Origin: DAHUXD01 sp963805495
GTDB lineage: Bacteria > Acidobacteriota > Thermoanaerobaculia > UBA5066 > Gp7-AA6
Direction of reading: 5' to 3'
Assembly: GCA_963805495.1 (NCBI GenBank)
Contig: CAWDUQ010000002.1
Location: 248,001 to 312,000 of the forward strand
Length of the DNA: 64,000 nucleotides
Positions 53,283 through 61,883 of this stretch are shown one piece after another. Numbering within the stretch: position 1 is the first letter of the stretch; each line of letters starts with the position of its first letter. Position numbers and translations under genes: made by a program. Under the pieces are notes generated by a model. That model was given only the letters and a program-made list of their open reading frames with translations. It searched no databases and was not told the DNA's origin.

Positions 53283-53313
53283 CAAAAAAAAGAGCCGCGC
53301 CCGAAAGCGCGGC
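53283..53313 (-). terminator. intrinsic terminator of the FecR-like gene
   Basis: On the minus strand, GCCGCGC, a six-base loop and GCGCGGC are followed by a run of eight T residues (the A tract at 53284-53291). It lies about 30 bases after the stop of the large FecR-like gene and before the next minus-strand gene. Confidence 0.85.
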
Positions 53314-53344
53314 GGAGAGAAGGGGAGATCTCAGGGCGAACTGC

Positions 53345-55543
53345 TCAGGGGCGGCCCCGATGCCCGCCGGAGCTCGGCGGAGCCGGGGCGCTGCGGGACG
53401 AGGGCGGCGGCGCCGAAGGGGCCGGGGCGGAGCGCGGCGGCGCGGCCTGGGGTGCGGGCGCCGAGCGCGGCGCGGAGCGTTCGGTCGAGCGGGACGAGTC
53501 GCCGCGCGGGGCCGGAGCGGTCCCCGAGGACCCTCGGTCGGGCGGGGCATAGCTGCGTGGACGCGAGCCGCGGGGGGAGTATGCGTCGCCGCGTGGACCG
53601 AGATCGCGGGGCGCGGCCGTACCCTCACGTCCACGGGAGCGCGAGCCGCTGTCCCCGTAGTCCGGCGTCCGCCGTCCGGGCACGGAGCCCTCGATGACAC
53701 GGCGGGCGGGAGGGATGTCGGATCGCGTTCGCCAGCTCGGCTGGCTGCCATTCCCGGCCGACTCCGCGCGGTCCGACGGCGAGTTGCGGGGAGCGCTGCG
53801 GCTGCGCCAGTCTTCGCTCGTCAGCCGCTCGGCCTGTGCGCGAGGGGCCGCCGCGGGCCGAGTCGGTGCGCCCGTCGGGCGCCCGCGCCAGGATTCCTGA
53901 CCCTCGGGACGAGTCACGGTGCGGCCCGAATCCGGCCGGGTCGCGGTCTCGTTGCGCTGCGTTCCGGGCGCCCGATCGACGGTTCGGCCGGGGGCGGTCC
54001 GGGGCGAGGCGGCTTCGCCGCGGCGTGTGTCCGGGTTCAGTGTCGTGCGACTGCGCTCGACGACCGCCGTGCTTCCACGCGGCGCCATTTCGGACGCTCC
54101 GGGGCCGCCGATCCGGCCTCGGTCGGCCGTGACGGCGCGCTGGATCAGAGCCTCGACCGTGCCGGGCGGAAGCGTCCGCTGCCGACCGACGACCGGCGCC
54201 AGCCGCTCCGTGTCCCTGGGTGAAGTCGTGCGCTCGATGACGCCCGGGGCCTCGCGGACGTGGTTCCGAAGGGCGTCGCGCACGTTTCCGCCGCGGGCCG
54301 ACAGGACGATCGGACGCGAAGAGATCGCGATGTTGCTTCCGAGACGGTCGACGACGCGCGTTCCCGGCACGACCTCGAGGCGGCCGCGGGTGCCGAGGTT
54401 GTTGACGCCCGTGAAGTTCCAGCCCCGGACGTCGACCTGGCGGGTCGAGAAGCGGCCGTTGATGGCGAAGCCGAGCGAGCTGCGTCCCCATCCGATGTTG
54501 CGGTAGTAGTTGTCCCACCAGGGCGAGAAGCCGCCGTACCAGCCCGTCGGGCACCAGCCGAAGTACCCGGGCGTGTAGCCCCAGTAGACCCACGCCGGCG
54601 AGTAGACGTAGCCGGGCGACCAGCACCAGCTGTTCCAGCCGGCGTCGAAGAACCAGTTGCCGTAGTGGAAGGGATACCAGCCCCAGGGGTCCCAGGACCA
54701 CCAGGTCAGGCCCACCGGCGTCGAGTACCAGGTGCCGTACGAGTACGGTTGCCAGCCGACTTCGACGCGCGGCCTCCAGACGTAGCTCGAATAGGTCGAG
54801 TTGTAATCCCAGTCGCCGTAGCCGTCGAGCGCCTGGACGTCTCCGGCGTATTGGTCGTCGACGTAGGTGCTCGACGCGCTCTGCGGAGCGTCGATGGTGG
54901 TTTCCAGCCGGTCCGCGGCCCAGAGGTCGAATCGGTCGCGCGAGAAGCTCCCGCGGGCGATTTCGGGTTCCTGGTCTCCCTGGATGAGAAGGTAGTTGCC
55001 GGCCCGGACGGTGTACGAGCCCGCTGGTGTCCGGACCTCGACCGAGCCTGCGCGCACGACGACCGCGCTTCCGCGGCGCACGTCGCTGTTGACGCGCACG
55101 CGGGAGCCCGAGCCGGCGTAGATCGTCGCGTCCGCGGTGTCGATCCGCGGGACCGACCGGTCGTCGGAACCGACGACCGAAAGGATCACGGAGCCCTCGG
55201 AGAGGTCGATCGCGGAAACGTCGTCTTCCGAGCCCTGCTGCGCGTCGAGCGAGACGAAGCGGACCTTCGTGCCCCCTCCCACGTGCAGGATGTTCCCGTC
55301 GGCGAGCGCCACTTCGGCCCGTGCCGGATCCTCGGTCTTCATTTCGTCGCCGGCGGTGATCGGCAGATTGCGGCGGGCCTGAACCTCGCCGTTGGTCGGC
55401 GAGGTCACCAGGACTTCGCCGGTCGCTTCCCGGACGTACGTGTAGGCGCTCCGAGCGTTCTGGGCCGCAGCCGAGCCGGCCGCCAGGAACCCGACCGACG
55501 CTGTCAGGAGTGCGAACGCCCTTGCTTTCATCTTTGTCATCAT
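53345..55543 (-). CDS. secreted FecR/DUF6600-type protein with low-complexity C terminus
   Basis: A 732-residue protein with a signal peptide (FALLTASVGFLAAGSAAAQ). Residues ~35-190 form a FecR-like beta domain (GEVQARRNLPITAGDEMKTEDPARAEVALADGN, AGSVEVRTPAGSYTVRAGNYLLI). Then comes a Trp/Tyr/Gly-rich stretch (WDPWGWYPFHYGNWFF, GWCPTGWYGGFSPWW) typical of DUF6600, and the last ~300 residues are Arg/Ser/Pro/Thr-rich and disordered. Function unknown; probably an envelope-associated scaffold. It has its own terminator. The divergent gap to def (55544-55743) contains no other gene. Confidence 0.8.
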   Translation of the reverse strand: MMTKMKARAFALLTASVGFLAAGSAAAQNARSAYTYVREATGEVLVTSPTNGEVQARRNLPITAGDEMKTEDPARAEVALADGNILHVGGGTKVRFVSLDAQQGSEDDVSAIDLSEGSVILSVVGSDDRSVPRIDTADATIYAGSGSRVRVNSDVRRGSAVVVRAGSVEVRTPAGSYTVRAGNYLLIQGDQEPEIARGSFSRDRFDLWAADRLETTIDAPQSASSTYVDDQYAGDVQALDGYGDWDYNSTYSSYVWRPRVEVGWQPYSYGTWYSTPVGLTWWSWDPWGWYPFHYGNWFFDAGWNSWCWSPGYVYSPAWVYWGYTPGYFGWCPTGWYGGFSPWWDNYYRNIGWGRSSLGFAINGRFSTRQVDVRGWNFTGVNNLGTRGRLEVVPGTRVVDRLGSNIAISSRPIVLSARGGNVRDALRNHVREAPGVIERTTSPRDTERLAPVVGRQRTLPPGTVEALIQRAVTADRGRIGGPGASEMAPRGSTAVVERSRTTLNPDTRRGEAASPRTAPGRTVDRAPGTQRNETATRPDSGRTVTRPEGQESWRGRPTGAPTRPAAAPRAQAERLTSEDWRSRSAPRNSPSDRAESAGNGSQPSWRTRSDIPPARRVIEGSVPGRRTPDYGDSGSRSRGREGTAAPRDLGPRGDAYSPRGSRPRSYAPPDRGSSGTAPAPRGDSSRSTERSAPRSAPAPQAAPPRSAPAPSAPPPSSRSAPAPPSSGGHRGRP

Positions 55544-55743
55544 GCTCCCGCTCTCGGGGATAGCGAGCCGCGTGCCACCGACTCCCCCTTGCCGCGGCGT
55601 GCAGAATGTGCTTTAAACTCAGCACTTATGCCACGGGAGCCGCGCCGGCGCCATCCGGTCTTGTCATGCCGCGGAGACAGGCGGCGAGGTCCGGAGGACA
55701 CGTCCCGGTGCCTTCGGGCATCCCGGACAGGGGTTTCGTCCGC

Positions 55744-56253
55744 TTGATCCGGGACATCGTCCGTTATGGCGACGAGCGGCTGACGGCCGCCAATGCCGAC
55801 GTCGACCCCGGGGCCGAGGACATCTCGGGGCTCGTCGCCGAAATGGTTGAGACCTGCCACGCGGCGCCCGGGGTGGGTCTTGCAGCCCCCCAGATCGGCG
55901 TCAACAAGCGCATCGCGATCATCGACCTGTCGATCGGAGCGGACCCGGGAGCGATCATCGTCCTGGTGAACCCGGTCCTCATCGAGTCGAGCGGCGAGCA
56001 GAAGGAGGAGGAGGGCTGTCTCTCGGTCCCGGACATCGCGGAGAAAGTCGTGCGGCCAGCCCGGGTGCGCGTTCGGGCCGCTGACGCGAGCGGGAAGATC
56101 CGCGAGATCGAAGGCACGGGTCTCCTCGCCCGAGCCCTGTGCCACGAGACCGACCATCTCAACGGCATGCTCTTCATCGAGCGGCTTCGGGGCTTGAAAC
56201 GGGAGCTGACCTGGCGAAAGGTCCGTCGCCAGAAGGGGAAGGGTTTCTGGTGA
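55744..56253 (+). CDS. def: peptide deformylase
   Basis: From TTG 55744 the protein is 169 residues, the normal family length, and opens as expected (LIRDIVRYGDERL). The frame is open upstream with other possible starts (e.g. ATG 55663), so the start is uncertain. All three motifs are present: GVGLAAPQIG, EEGCLSVP (zinc/iron-ligand Cys) and CHETDHLNG (HExxH). It removes the formyl group from nascent proteins. cysS follows in a GTGA overlap. Confidence 0.93.
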   Translation: MIRDIVRYGDERLTAANADVDPGAEDISGLVAEMVETCHAAPGVGLAAPQIGVNKRIAIIDLSIGADPGAIIVLVNPVLIESSGEQKEEEGCLSVPDIAEKVVRPARVRVRAADASGKIREIEGTGLLARALCHETDHLNGMLFIERLRGLKRELTWRKVRRQKGKGFW

Positions 56254-57650
56254 GTCTGACGGCGTTCAACACGCTCGGCCGAAAGCCGACCGTCCTCGCG
56301 CCGCTCGAGCCCGGCCACGTCCGGCTCTACACGTGCGGGCCCACGGTCTACAACGTGGCCCACATCGGAAACCTCCGGACGTTTCTCTGGGAGGACGTGT
56401 TGCGGCGGCATCTGCGCTCGCAGGGCCTGCGCGTGACGCAGATCATGAACCTGACGGACGTCGACGACAAGACGATCCGCGGGGCGAACGAGGCCGGGCT
56501 GTCGCTGAACGACTTCACCGCGAAGTACGCCGAGCTCTTCTTCCGCGACATCGACCGGCTCAGGTTCGAGCGCGCCGACCGGTACCCGCGCGCGACCGAG
56601 CATGTTCCCGAGATGCTGGAGATCACGGCGAAGCTCCTCGAGCGCGGCCATGCCTACGAGTCGGAAGGGTCGGTGTATTTCCGGATCTCGACCTTCCCCG
56701 GGTACGGCAAGCTCTCGGGCATCGACCTCGACAAGGCCCGTCGCGGCGAGCGCGTGGCGGACGACGAGTACGAGAAGGAGGACGTCAAGGACTTCGTTCT
56801 CTGGAAAGCCGCCAAGCCCGGCGAACCTTCGTGGCCCTCGCCGTGGGGGCCGGGCCGGCCGGGCTGGCACATCGAGTGCTCCGCGATGAGCATGAAGTAT
56901 CTCGGCCGCCACTTCGACATCCACACGGGCGCGGTCGACAACATCTTCCCGCACCACGAGAACGAGATCGCTCAGAGCGAGGCCGCGACGGGAGAGCTGT
57001 TCGTCGATCTGTGGCTTCACGCCGAGCACCTGATCGTCGACGGCGAAAAGATGGCGAAGTCCAAGGGCAACTTCTATACGCTCGACGACGTGCTGGCGCG
57101 GAGGAACGATCCTGTCGCCGTGCGCTATCTCCTGCTCTCGGTGCCGTACCGCAAAAAGCTCAACTTCACCTGGGACGCGCTGACCGGTGCGGCGTCGGCC
57201 GTCGAGCGCATCAAGTCGGCGATGGCTCGCCTGGACGATGCGGTGCGAAGCGGCGCCGAGAAGCCCGGAGCGTTTCCCGCGGCCGAGCGTTCGGCGAAGT
57301 TCTCGGCCGAGTTCGCGGCCGCCCTCGACGACGACCTCAACACCGCGGAGGCCCTGGGCGTGCTGTTCACGTTCCTGCGCGACCTCAACGCCGCCCAGGT
57401 CGACGGCTCGCTCGATGCGAATGGGGCCGCCGCCGCGGCATCCGCGATTCGCGGCGCCGACGCCGTGCTCGGGATCCTCCCCGCGAAGGACGAATTCCTC
57501 CCGGCCGAGATCGAGGCCCAGATCTCCGCCCGCGACGCTGCCCGCGCCCGGCGCGACTTCGCGGAGGCGGACAGGATCCGGAAGGATCTCGCGGCGAAGG
57601 GCATCGTGCTCGAGGACGGGCCCTCCGGCACGCGATGGAGGCGCGCGTAA
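56250..57650 (+). CDS. cysS: cysteine--tRNA ligase
   Basis: A 466-residue class I synthetase starting at GTG 56250, coupled to def. Zinc-ligand Cys in LYTCGPTVYN, HIGH-type motif AHIGNLRT, GRPGWHIECSAMS, HHENEIAQSEAATG and KMSKS-type KMAKSKGN. The C-terminal anticodon-binding part is complete. The 58-base gap that follows contains a hairpin over the next ribosome binding site. Confidence 0.96.
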   Translation: MSLTAFNTLGRKPTVLAPLEPGHVRLYTCGPTVYNVAHIGNLRTFLWEDVLRRHLRSQGLRVTQIMNLTDVDDKTIRGANEAGLSLNDFTAKYAELFFRDIDRLRFERADRYPRATEHVPEMLEITAKLLERGHAYESEGSVYFRISTFPGYGKLSGIDLDKARRGERVADDEYEKEDVKDFVLWKAAKPGEPSWPSPWGPGRPGWHIECSAMSMKYLGRHFDIHTGAVDNIFPHHENEIAQSEAATGELFVDLWLHAEHLIVDGEKMAKSKGNFYTLDDVLARRNDPVAVRYLLLSVPYRKKLNFTWDALTGAASAVERIKSAMARLDDAVRSGAEKPGAFPAAERSAKFSAEFAAALDDDLNTAEALGVLFTFLRDLNAAQVDGSLDANGAAAAASAIRGADAVLGILPAKDEFLPAEIEAQISARDAARARRDFAEADRIRKDLAAKGIVLEDGPSGTRWRRA

Positions 57651-57674
57651 CGGGAAATTCGCGCCGACGAGGCG

Positions 57675-57704
57675 GCTTCCCTGCGCGTAGGAACGCAGGG
57701 AGGC
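57675..57704 (+). promoter_or_regulatory. hairpin covering the ribosome binding site of the next gene
   Basis: An 11-bp stem (57675-57685 with 57694-57704, one G-U pair) has an 8-base loop. The 3' arm contains the GGGAGG (57698-57703) that serves ATG 57709. There is no T-run, so it is not a typical terminator. Confidence 0.5.
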
Positions 57705-57708
57705 TTCG

Positions 57709-58980
57709 ATGACCCGGTCCCGCTCGCGGGTCCTCGCCGGTTTCGCGTCGCTGGCCGTCGGCGCCGGTAGCGTCGTCGCGGACGACTGGAAGCCTCCGGA
57801 GGCGGCGATTTCGCGCCGGGCTTTCCAAGCCCAGTACCCCAGGCAATCGGCCTCCGCGGCGGCGCTGGAAATCGAAGATCTGGCTTCGGCGATCGGGATC
57901 GACGCCGCGCAGGACAGCCGCGCGGAGAACTGCGACAAGGCCGAACGGATGGCGCCCTCGGAGCGAGCTCGGGCGGTCCTTTCGGCCTACGTCACGCGCG
58001 AGCTCGAAAGCTCGGGCGAAGGGGTATCGGCGCCGCCGCCCCTGGCCGCGCGTTTCATGCAAGAGAACGACGCGACCGTGGCGTCGATCGTCGCCGCGGC
58101 GTCGGGTCGGCGGGAAATCGTCTGGGATCTCGACGTGATCGAGGGGACGAAGTCGCCGGTCCCGAACTGGGTCGGGCTGACGAGCCTTCAGAAGGTGCTC
58201 GCGGCGCGCGCCCTGCTCGACCTGCGCCGGGGGGATTCGGCCTCGGCGCTGGAGGCGATCGAGGCCATCTGGCGGATTGCGAGGAGCCTCGGGGCGAGGC
58301 CGGAGCTGCTGTCCCAGCTCACAGCGGTCCCGCAGGCGCGCCTGGCCGTGGGGCTGCTTCGGAAGGTCCAGGCCCCGGCCTACGGATGGGAGACGCGACT
58401 GCGCGAAGGCGAGTTCTTCCAGGCGTTTCTCGCCGCGTTCCAGAACGACCCCTGGCCCGCTGCGAACGATCCGGAATTGACGGAACAGGTCGAGACCCTG
58501 ACCCGCATCTACCGGAGCTTCGCGCAGGGCCTCATCGATAAGGGCGCCTGTGCCTGGACGCGGGACGACCTTCAGCACTCCTGGGACGTCGCGGTCAGCG
58601 GCGAGTCGGACCCCGACCAGTTGATCCTCACGATCTCCTCGAGCTCGATCATCAACATGCTGATGCGGTCCTATCGGCTGGTCCTCGATTCGGAGCTGAC
58701 CGCGCTCGTCCTGGATGCCCGGGCCGAACGCGCCGCGTCCCGCGCAGGACGAATGGCCGGCCCGGCTCCCGAACCTCGAGTCGAGCGATCGTGCCCCGGC
58801 CGGTTCTACGCCTTTCGGCGCGCCGGGGGGATCACGCTCGCTTTCGAAGGAAGCGCGCCCGCCGACGATTCGGGGGGCTTCACGCTTCCGCTGAAGTTTC
58901 AGGGGGCGGCGCCGCCGACTCCCACGCCGACGCCCGCGCCCGGGGCGGCGCGGACTCCGACACCCGCACCGACCCCGTAG
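57709..58980 (+). CDS. secreted protein of unknown function with Pro-Thr tail (paralogue 1)
   Basis: A 423-residue protein with a signal peptide (VLAGFASLAVGAGSVVADD). The body is alpha-helical (SLQKVLAARALLDLRRGDSASALEAIEAIWRIARSLGARPELLSQL), with a helix-rich second half containing DSELTALVLDARAER, and a C-terminal PTPTPTPAPG...TPTPAPTP tail of spacer type. No known domain is recognised. It is followed 20 bases later by a gene of the same design. Confidence 0.75.
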   Translation: MTRSRSRVLAGFASLAVGAGSVVADDWKPPEAAISRRAFQAQYPRQSASAAALEIEDLASAIGIDAAQDSRAENCDKAERMAPSERARAVLSAYVTRELESSGEGVSAPPPLAARFMQENDATVASIVAAASGRREIVWDLDVIEGTKSPVPNWVGLTSLQKVLAARALLDLRRGDSASALEAIEAIWRIARSLGARPELLSQLTAVPQARLAVGLLRKVQAPAYGWETRLREGEFFQAFLAAFQNDPWPAANDPELTEQVETLTRIYRSFAQGLIDKGACAWTRDDLQHSWDVAVSGESDPDQLILTISSSSIINMLMRSYRLVLDSELTALVLDARAERAASRAGRMAGPAPEPRVERSCPGRFYAFRRAGGITLAFEGSAPADDSGGFTLPLKFQGAAPPTPTPTPAPGAARTPTPAPTP

Positions 58981-59000
58981 GACAGGCGTAAAGTACCCGC

Positions 59001-60254
59001 GTGGCCGTTCCGGCCGTCGTCCTTCTCGCGCTCCTCGCGCACGCCCCCTCGGATGGGCCGCTCGATTCGCGCTCGATCGCCGGAAACGGGACCGCCAGTG
59101 TGCTCGTCGACCTGGCACCTTCGCTGGGAATCGCCTTTCGGGCCCCGACCCGAGGCTTCGAGGAGCCCGGCGCCCCGTCGGTCGACCAGAGGGCGCGGTA
59201 CGCGGCGAATCCCGGGGGGTGGCTGGACGCCCAGATCCAGGTGCCCGACGAGTCGATCGGAGTGCCGCCGGAGGCCCTGCGCGACTATCTGCAAACGCGC
59301 AGGGAAGCGATCTGGACGATCATCGGGGCCCTCGAGAGACAACCGCCGGAGTGGGTCGAGCCGAAAGACCGGGCGGTCTTTCCGTTCCCGTACATTTTGC
59401 CGTCGGTGCTTCTCCAGAAGGTTCTCCTCGCCGTTGCGCTCGTCGAAGAGCGCGACGGCAATCGCATCGGCGCCGGCCGCGCGCTCGAGGCCTCGTGGGC
59501 GCTGGATCGTCCGCTGGCGGAGCGCACGCTGCTCATGCACCAGATGGTCTCGACCGGTGCTCAGATGTGGCAGGCCGGCGCATTGCGCAAGATGGCGGAG
59601 CCGCCCCTCGCGTGGCTGGGTCGCCTCGGCAACAACGACCCGTGGAAACGGATCCTGAGGAGCGTGGTGAGCGAGTCCGAACGGCACGATGACTCGGGCT
59701 CCCTTCCCGGATCGGATCCGTTCGCCGAGCTGAACCGCAAGGCGCCGGCTGCGATCGCGGAAGGCCTCGCCAGGCTCTCGCCCTGCGAGGCTGCGGCCCT
59801 GGACGACGACGAGGTCTGGCGGTTCGCCGACCGGGACGTCCCGACTTCATCAGCCCCGCATGCCGCCGAGATTCGGCGCATGTACAAAGAGATGTTCTTG
59901 CCCAATACGCTCGGCGTGATCCGCCGCGTGGCGCGCCTTTCCGTCGATCGGGAGCTGACTCTTCAGATTCTTCAGCTCAGGCTCGAGCGGTCCGGCTATC
60001 CGGGCGGGCGCTGGCCCGAGCGGATGGCGAATCCGATCTCGACGATCTGCCCGGCGGCTTCCTATGCCTACCGGTCCGACGCGGAGGGGATGGAGATCCG
60101 CTTCCAGGGCTTCGTCGTCGACCCCCCGTCCGGATCGGTCCTGCCCCTGGCTTTCGGGAGTCGGTATCCTCGGAAGGAGTCGGAAGGGACGCCCACGCCC
60201 ACCCCTTCTGTCTTGACACCCACACCCGCCGGCGGGATGATCGGCCCGCCATGA
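59001..60254 (+). CDS. secreted protein of unknown function with Pro-Thr tail (paralogue 2)
   Basis: A 417-residue protein from GTG 59001 with a short hydrophobic leader (VVLLALLAHAP). It shares the layout of its upstream neighbour: YILPSVLLQKVLLAVALVEERDGNRIGAGRALEASW parallels the neighbour's SLQKVLAARALLDL--GDSASALEAIEAIW, and both end with DRELTLQILQLRLER / DSELTALVLDARAER, a late strand region and a TPTPTP tail. They look like an ancient tandem duplication. Function unknown. Confidence 0.75.
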   Translation: MAVPAVVLLALLAHAPSDGPLDSRSIAGNGTASVLVDLAPSLGIAFRAPTRGFEEPGAPSVDQRARYAANPGGWLDAQIQVPDESIGVPPEALRDYLQTRREAIWTIIGALERQPPEWVEPKDRAVFPFPYILPSVLLQKVLLAVALVEERDGNRIGAGRALEASWALDRPLAERTLLMHQMVSTGAQMWQAGALRKMAEPPLAWLGRLGNNDPWKRILRSVVSESERHDDSGSLPGSDPFAELNRKAPAAIAEGLARLSPCEAAALDDDEVWRFADRDVPTSSAPHAAEIRRMYKEMFLPNTLGVIRRVARLSVDRELTLQILQLRLERSGYPGGRWPERMANPISTICPAASYAYRSDAEGMEIRFQGFVVDPPSGSVLPLAFGSRYPRKESEGTPTPTPSVLTPTPAGGMIGPP

Positions 60255-60359
60255 CGCGCTCGGCCCGGCAGAACTGGTGGTGGCGGCAGACGATCCGGTA
60301 GAGCGCGCCTGCGCCCTGCCGAAGACCATCGGCCGGGGCGCATTCCGACGAGAGAATAG

Positions 60360-60390
60360 AAACCCCCGGCCCGATGGGCTCGGGGGTTTT
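60360..60390 (+). terminator. intrinsic terminator before aroDE
   Basis: AAACCCCCGGCCC pairs with GGGCTCGGGGGTTT (one-base bulge), ending in a T-run. It closes the secreted-protein pair. It lies 15 bases before the aroDE start. The rest of 60255-60395 holds no gene that I can see. Confidence 0.8.
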
Positions 60391-60404
60391 CGATTTTGAC
60401 GGCA

Positions 60405-61883
60405 ATGATGGACAAGGTCGTTCCGATCCCGGCGTACGTCGCCTCCCTCGCGCCGAAAGACGCGGAGGACGCGAAGCGTCTGGTCGCGCGCATCCCGGCG
60501 AAGGCCAACGCGATCGAGTTCCGGATGGACCTGGCGGAGCGGCCGATCCCGCCGGCGGCGATTCTGGCGCTGGACTCCCGGCCGGCGATCGTGACGTGGC
60601 GTTCGCTTCGGGAAGGCGGCGACTTCAGCGGGTCGACCGAGGAGTACTTGCGGCTCCTCGAAGAGGCCTATGCCTCCGGGGCCACGGTCGACGTCGAGCA
60701 CGCGCGCGGCCTCCTCGCAGACCGGTCGCGATTTTCCGACCGCGAGCGCGTGGTCGTGTCGCATCACTCGCCCTTCGGCCTTCCGGAGGACTGGAAGGCG
60801 AAGCTCAAGGCGATGCGCGAGCCGGGCGCGCGCGCCGTGAAGCTCGTCGCGGGGGTCGCCGACATTGCCGGAAGCCTTCGGCTCGCGCACCTGCAGCGAA
60901 GTCAGGGCGACCCGGGGGTGGCGTTGTTCCCGATGGGACCGACGAGCGCCCCGGGACGCGTTCTCTCGGCGCTCTTCGGTTCCGCCCTCGTCTACGGGCC
61001 CGTCGAGCGTGAGACGGCGACAGGCCAGATTCCCATCGGCGACCTGCTCGAGGTCTACGAGGTCGACCGGCCCCGGAAAGTCGAATCGCTCTATGGCGTC
61101 GTGGCGGGCAGCACGGCGCGGTCGCTCTCGCCGTCGCTCCACAACGCGATCTTCCGCTCCAGGGATCTGCCGTATCTCTATTTGCCGCTCCAGGTCTCGG
61201 ACTTCGAGCGCGAGAAGCCTTGCGAGCTCGAGTTCGATCCGCCGTTTCGAGGCTTCGCCGTCACGCAGCCGTGGAAGCTCGCGGCGGCCCGCGCCGGGAG
61301 GCCATCGGAGGATGTCCGACTCATCGGGGCGTCGAACACGCTCGTCCGGGACCGTTCCGGCTGGCGCGCGGAGAACACGGACGTCGACGGAGCCTTCGAT
61401 CCGCTCGCCGACCACGGCACCGGCGAGGGACGGACCGCCGTCGTGGTCGGAGCGGGCGGTGCGGCGCGGGCGGTCATCGTCGCGGCACGGCGCCTCGGCT
61501 ACGAGGTGATGGTGGCCGCACGCCGAGACGCCGAGGCGGATCGCATCGCCGAGGCGATGGGCGTCGACTCTCTCGCCTGGGCGGATCTGCCCGCGAGCGA
61601 AGCGGACCTCTACGTGAACGCCACGCCCGTCGGGTGGCGCGACGACGACCCGCCCGCGATTCCGGCAAACCTCTTCGAGGCCCGGCCGCTCGTCTTCGAC
61701 TGCGTCTACCGGCGGGACGGCCGGGACACCTCGACGATCCGCGCGGCCCGGGCCGCGAAATGCCAGACGGTCGAGGGTTTGCAGATGTTCGCGACGCAGG
61801 CTGCTCGCCAGGCTCAGCTCTTCGGCGTCGAGGGGGTGACGGTGGACGAGGTCACGGCCATCCTGAAGACGGTCCTGGCCTGA
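60405..61883 (+). CDS. aroDE: bifunctional 3-dehydroquinate dehydratase (type I) / shikimate dehydrogenase
   Basis: A 492-residue fusion of two consecutive shikimate-pathway enzymes. Residues ~1-215 are type I dehydroquinase: active-site His in VVSHHSPFG and Schiff-base Lys in AVKLVAG. Residues ~225-490 are shikimate dehydrogenase: STARSLSPSLHNAIF, catalytic Lys in GFAVTQPWKLAA, GASNTL, ENTDVDG and NADP-binding VVGAGGAARAV. ATG 60405 is chosen (TTG 60396 and ATG 60408 are alternatives); no clear Shine-Dalgarno lies between the terminator and the start. trpE starts inside its stop codon. The fused form is known from plants, chlamydiae and some other bacteria. Confidence 0.93.
   Translation: MMDKVVPIPAYVASLAPKDAEDAKRLVARIPAKANAIEFRMDLAERPIPPAAILALDSRPAIVTWRSLREGGDFSGSTEEYLRLLEEAYASGATVDVEHARGLLADRSRFSDRERVVVSHHSPFGLPEDWKAKLKAMREPGARAVKLVAGVADIAGSLRLAHLQRSQGDPGVALFPMGPTSAPGRVLSALFGSALVYGPVERETATGQIPIGDLLEVYEVDRPRKVESLYGVVAGSTARSLSPSLHNAIFRSRDLPYLYLPLQVSDFEREKPCELEFDPPFRGFAVTQPWKLAAARAGRPSEDVRLIGASNTLVRDRSGWRAENTDVDGAFDPLADHGTGEGRTAVVVGAGGAARAVIVAARRLGYEVMVAARRDAEADRIAEAMGVDSLAWADLPASEADLYVNATPVGWRDDDPPAIPANLFEARPLVFDCVYRRDGRDTSTIRAARAAKCQTVEGLQMFATQAARQAQLFGVEGVTVDEVTAILKTVLA

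Noticed and set aside
55608..55625. GTGCT-N8-AGCAC dyad between the FecR-like gene and def
   Set aside because: Only five base pairs and no matching promoter boxes at convincing spacing; could be chance.
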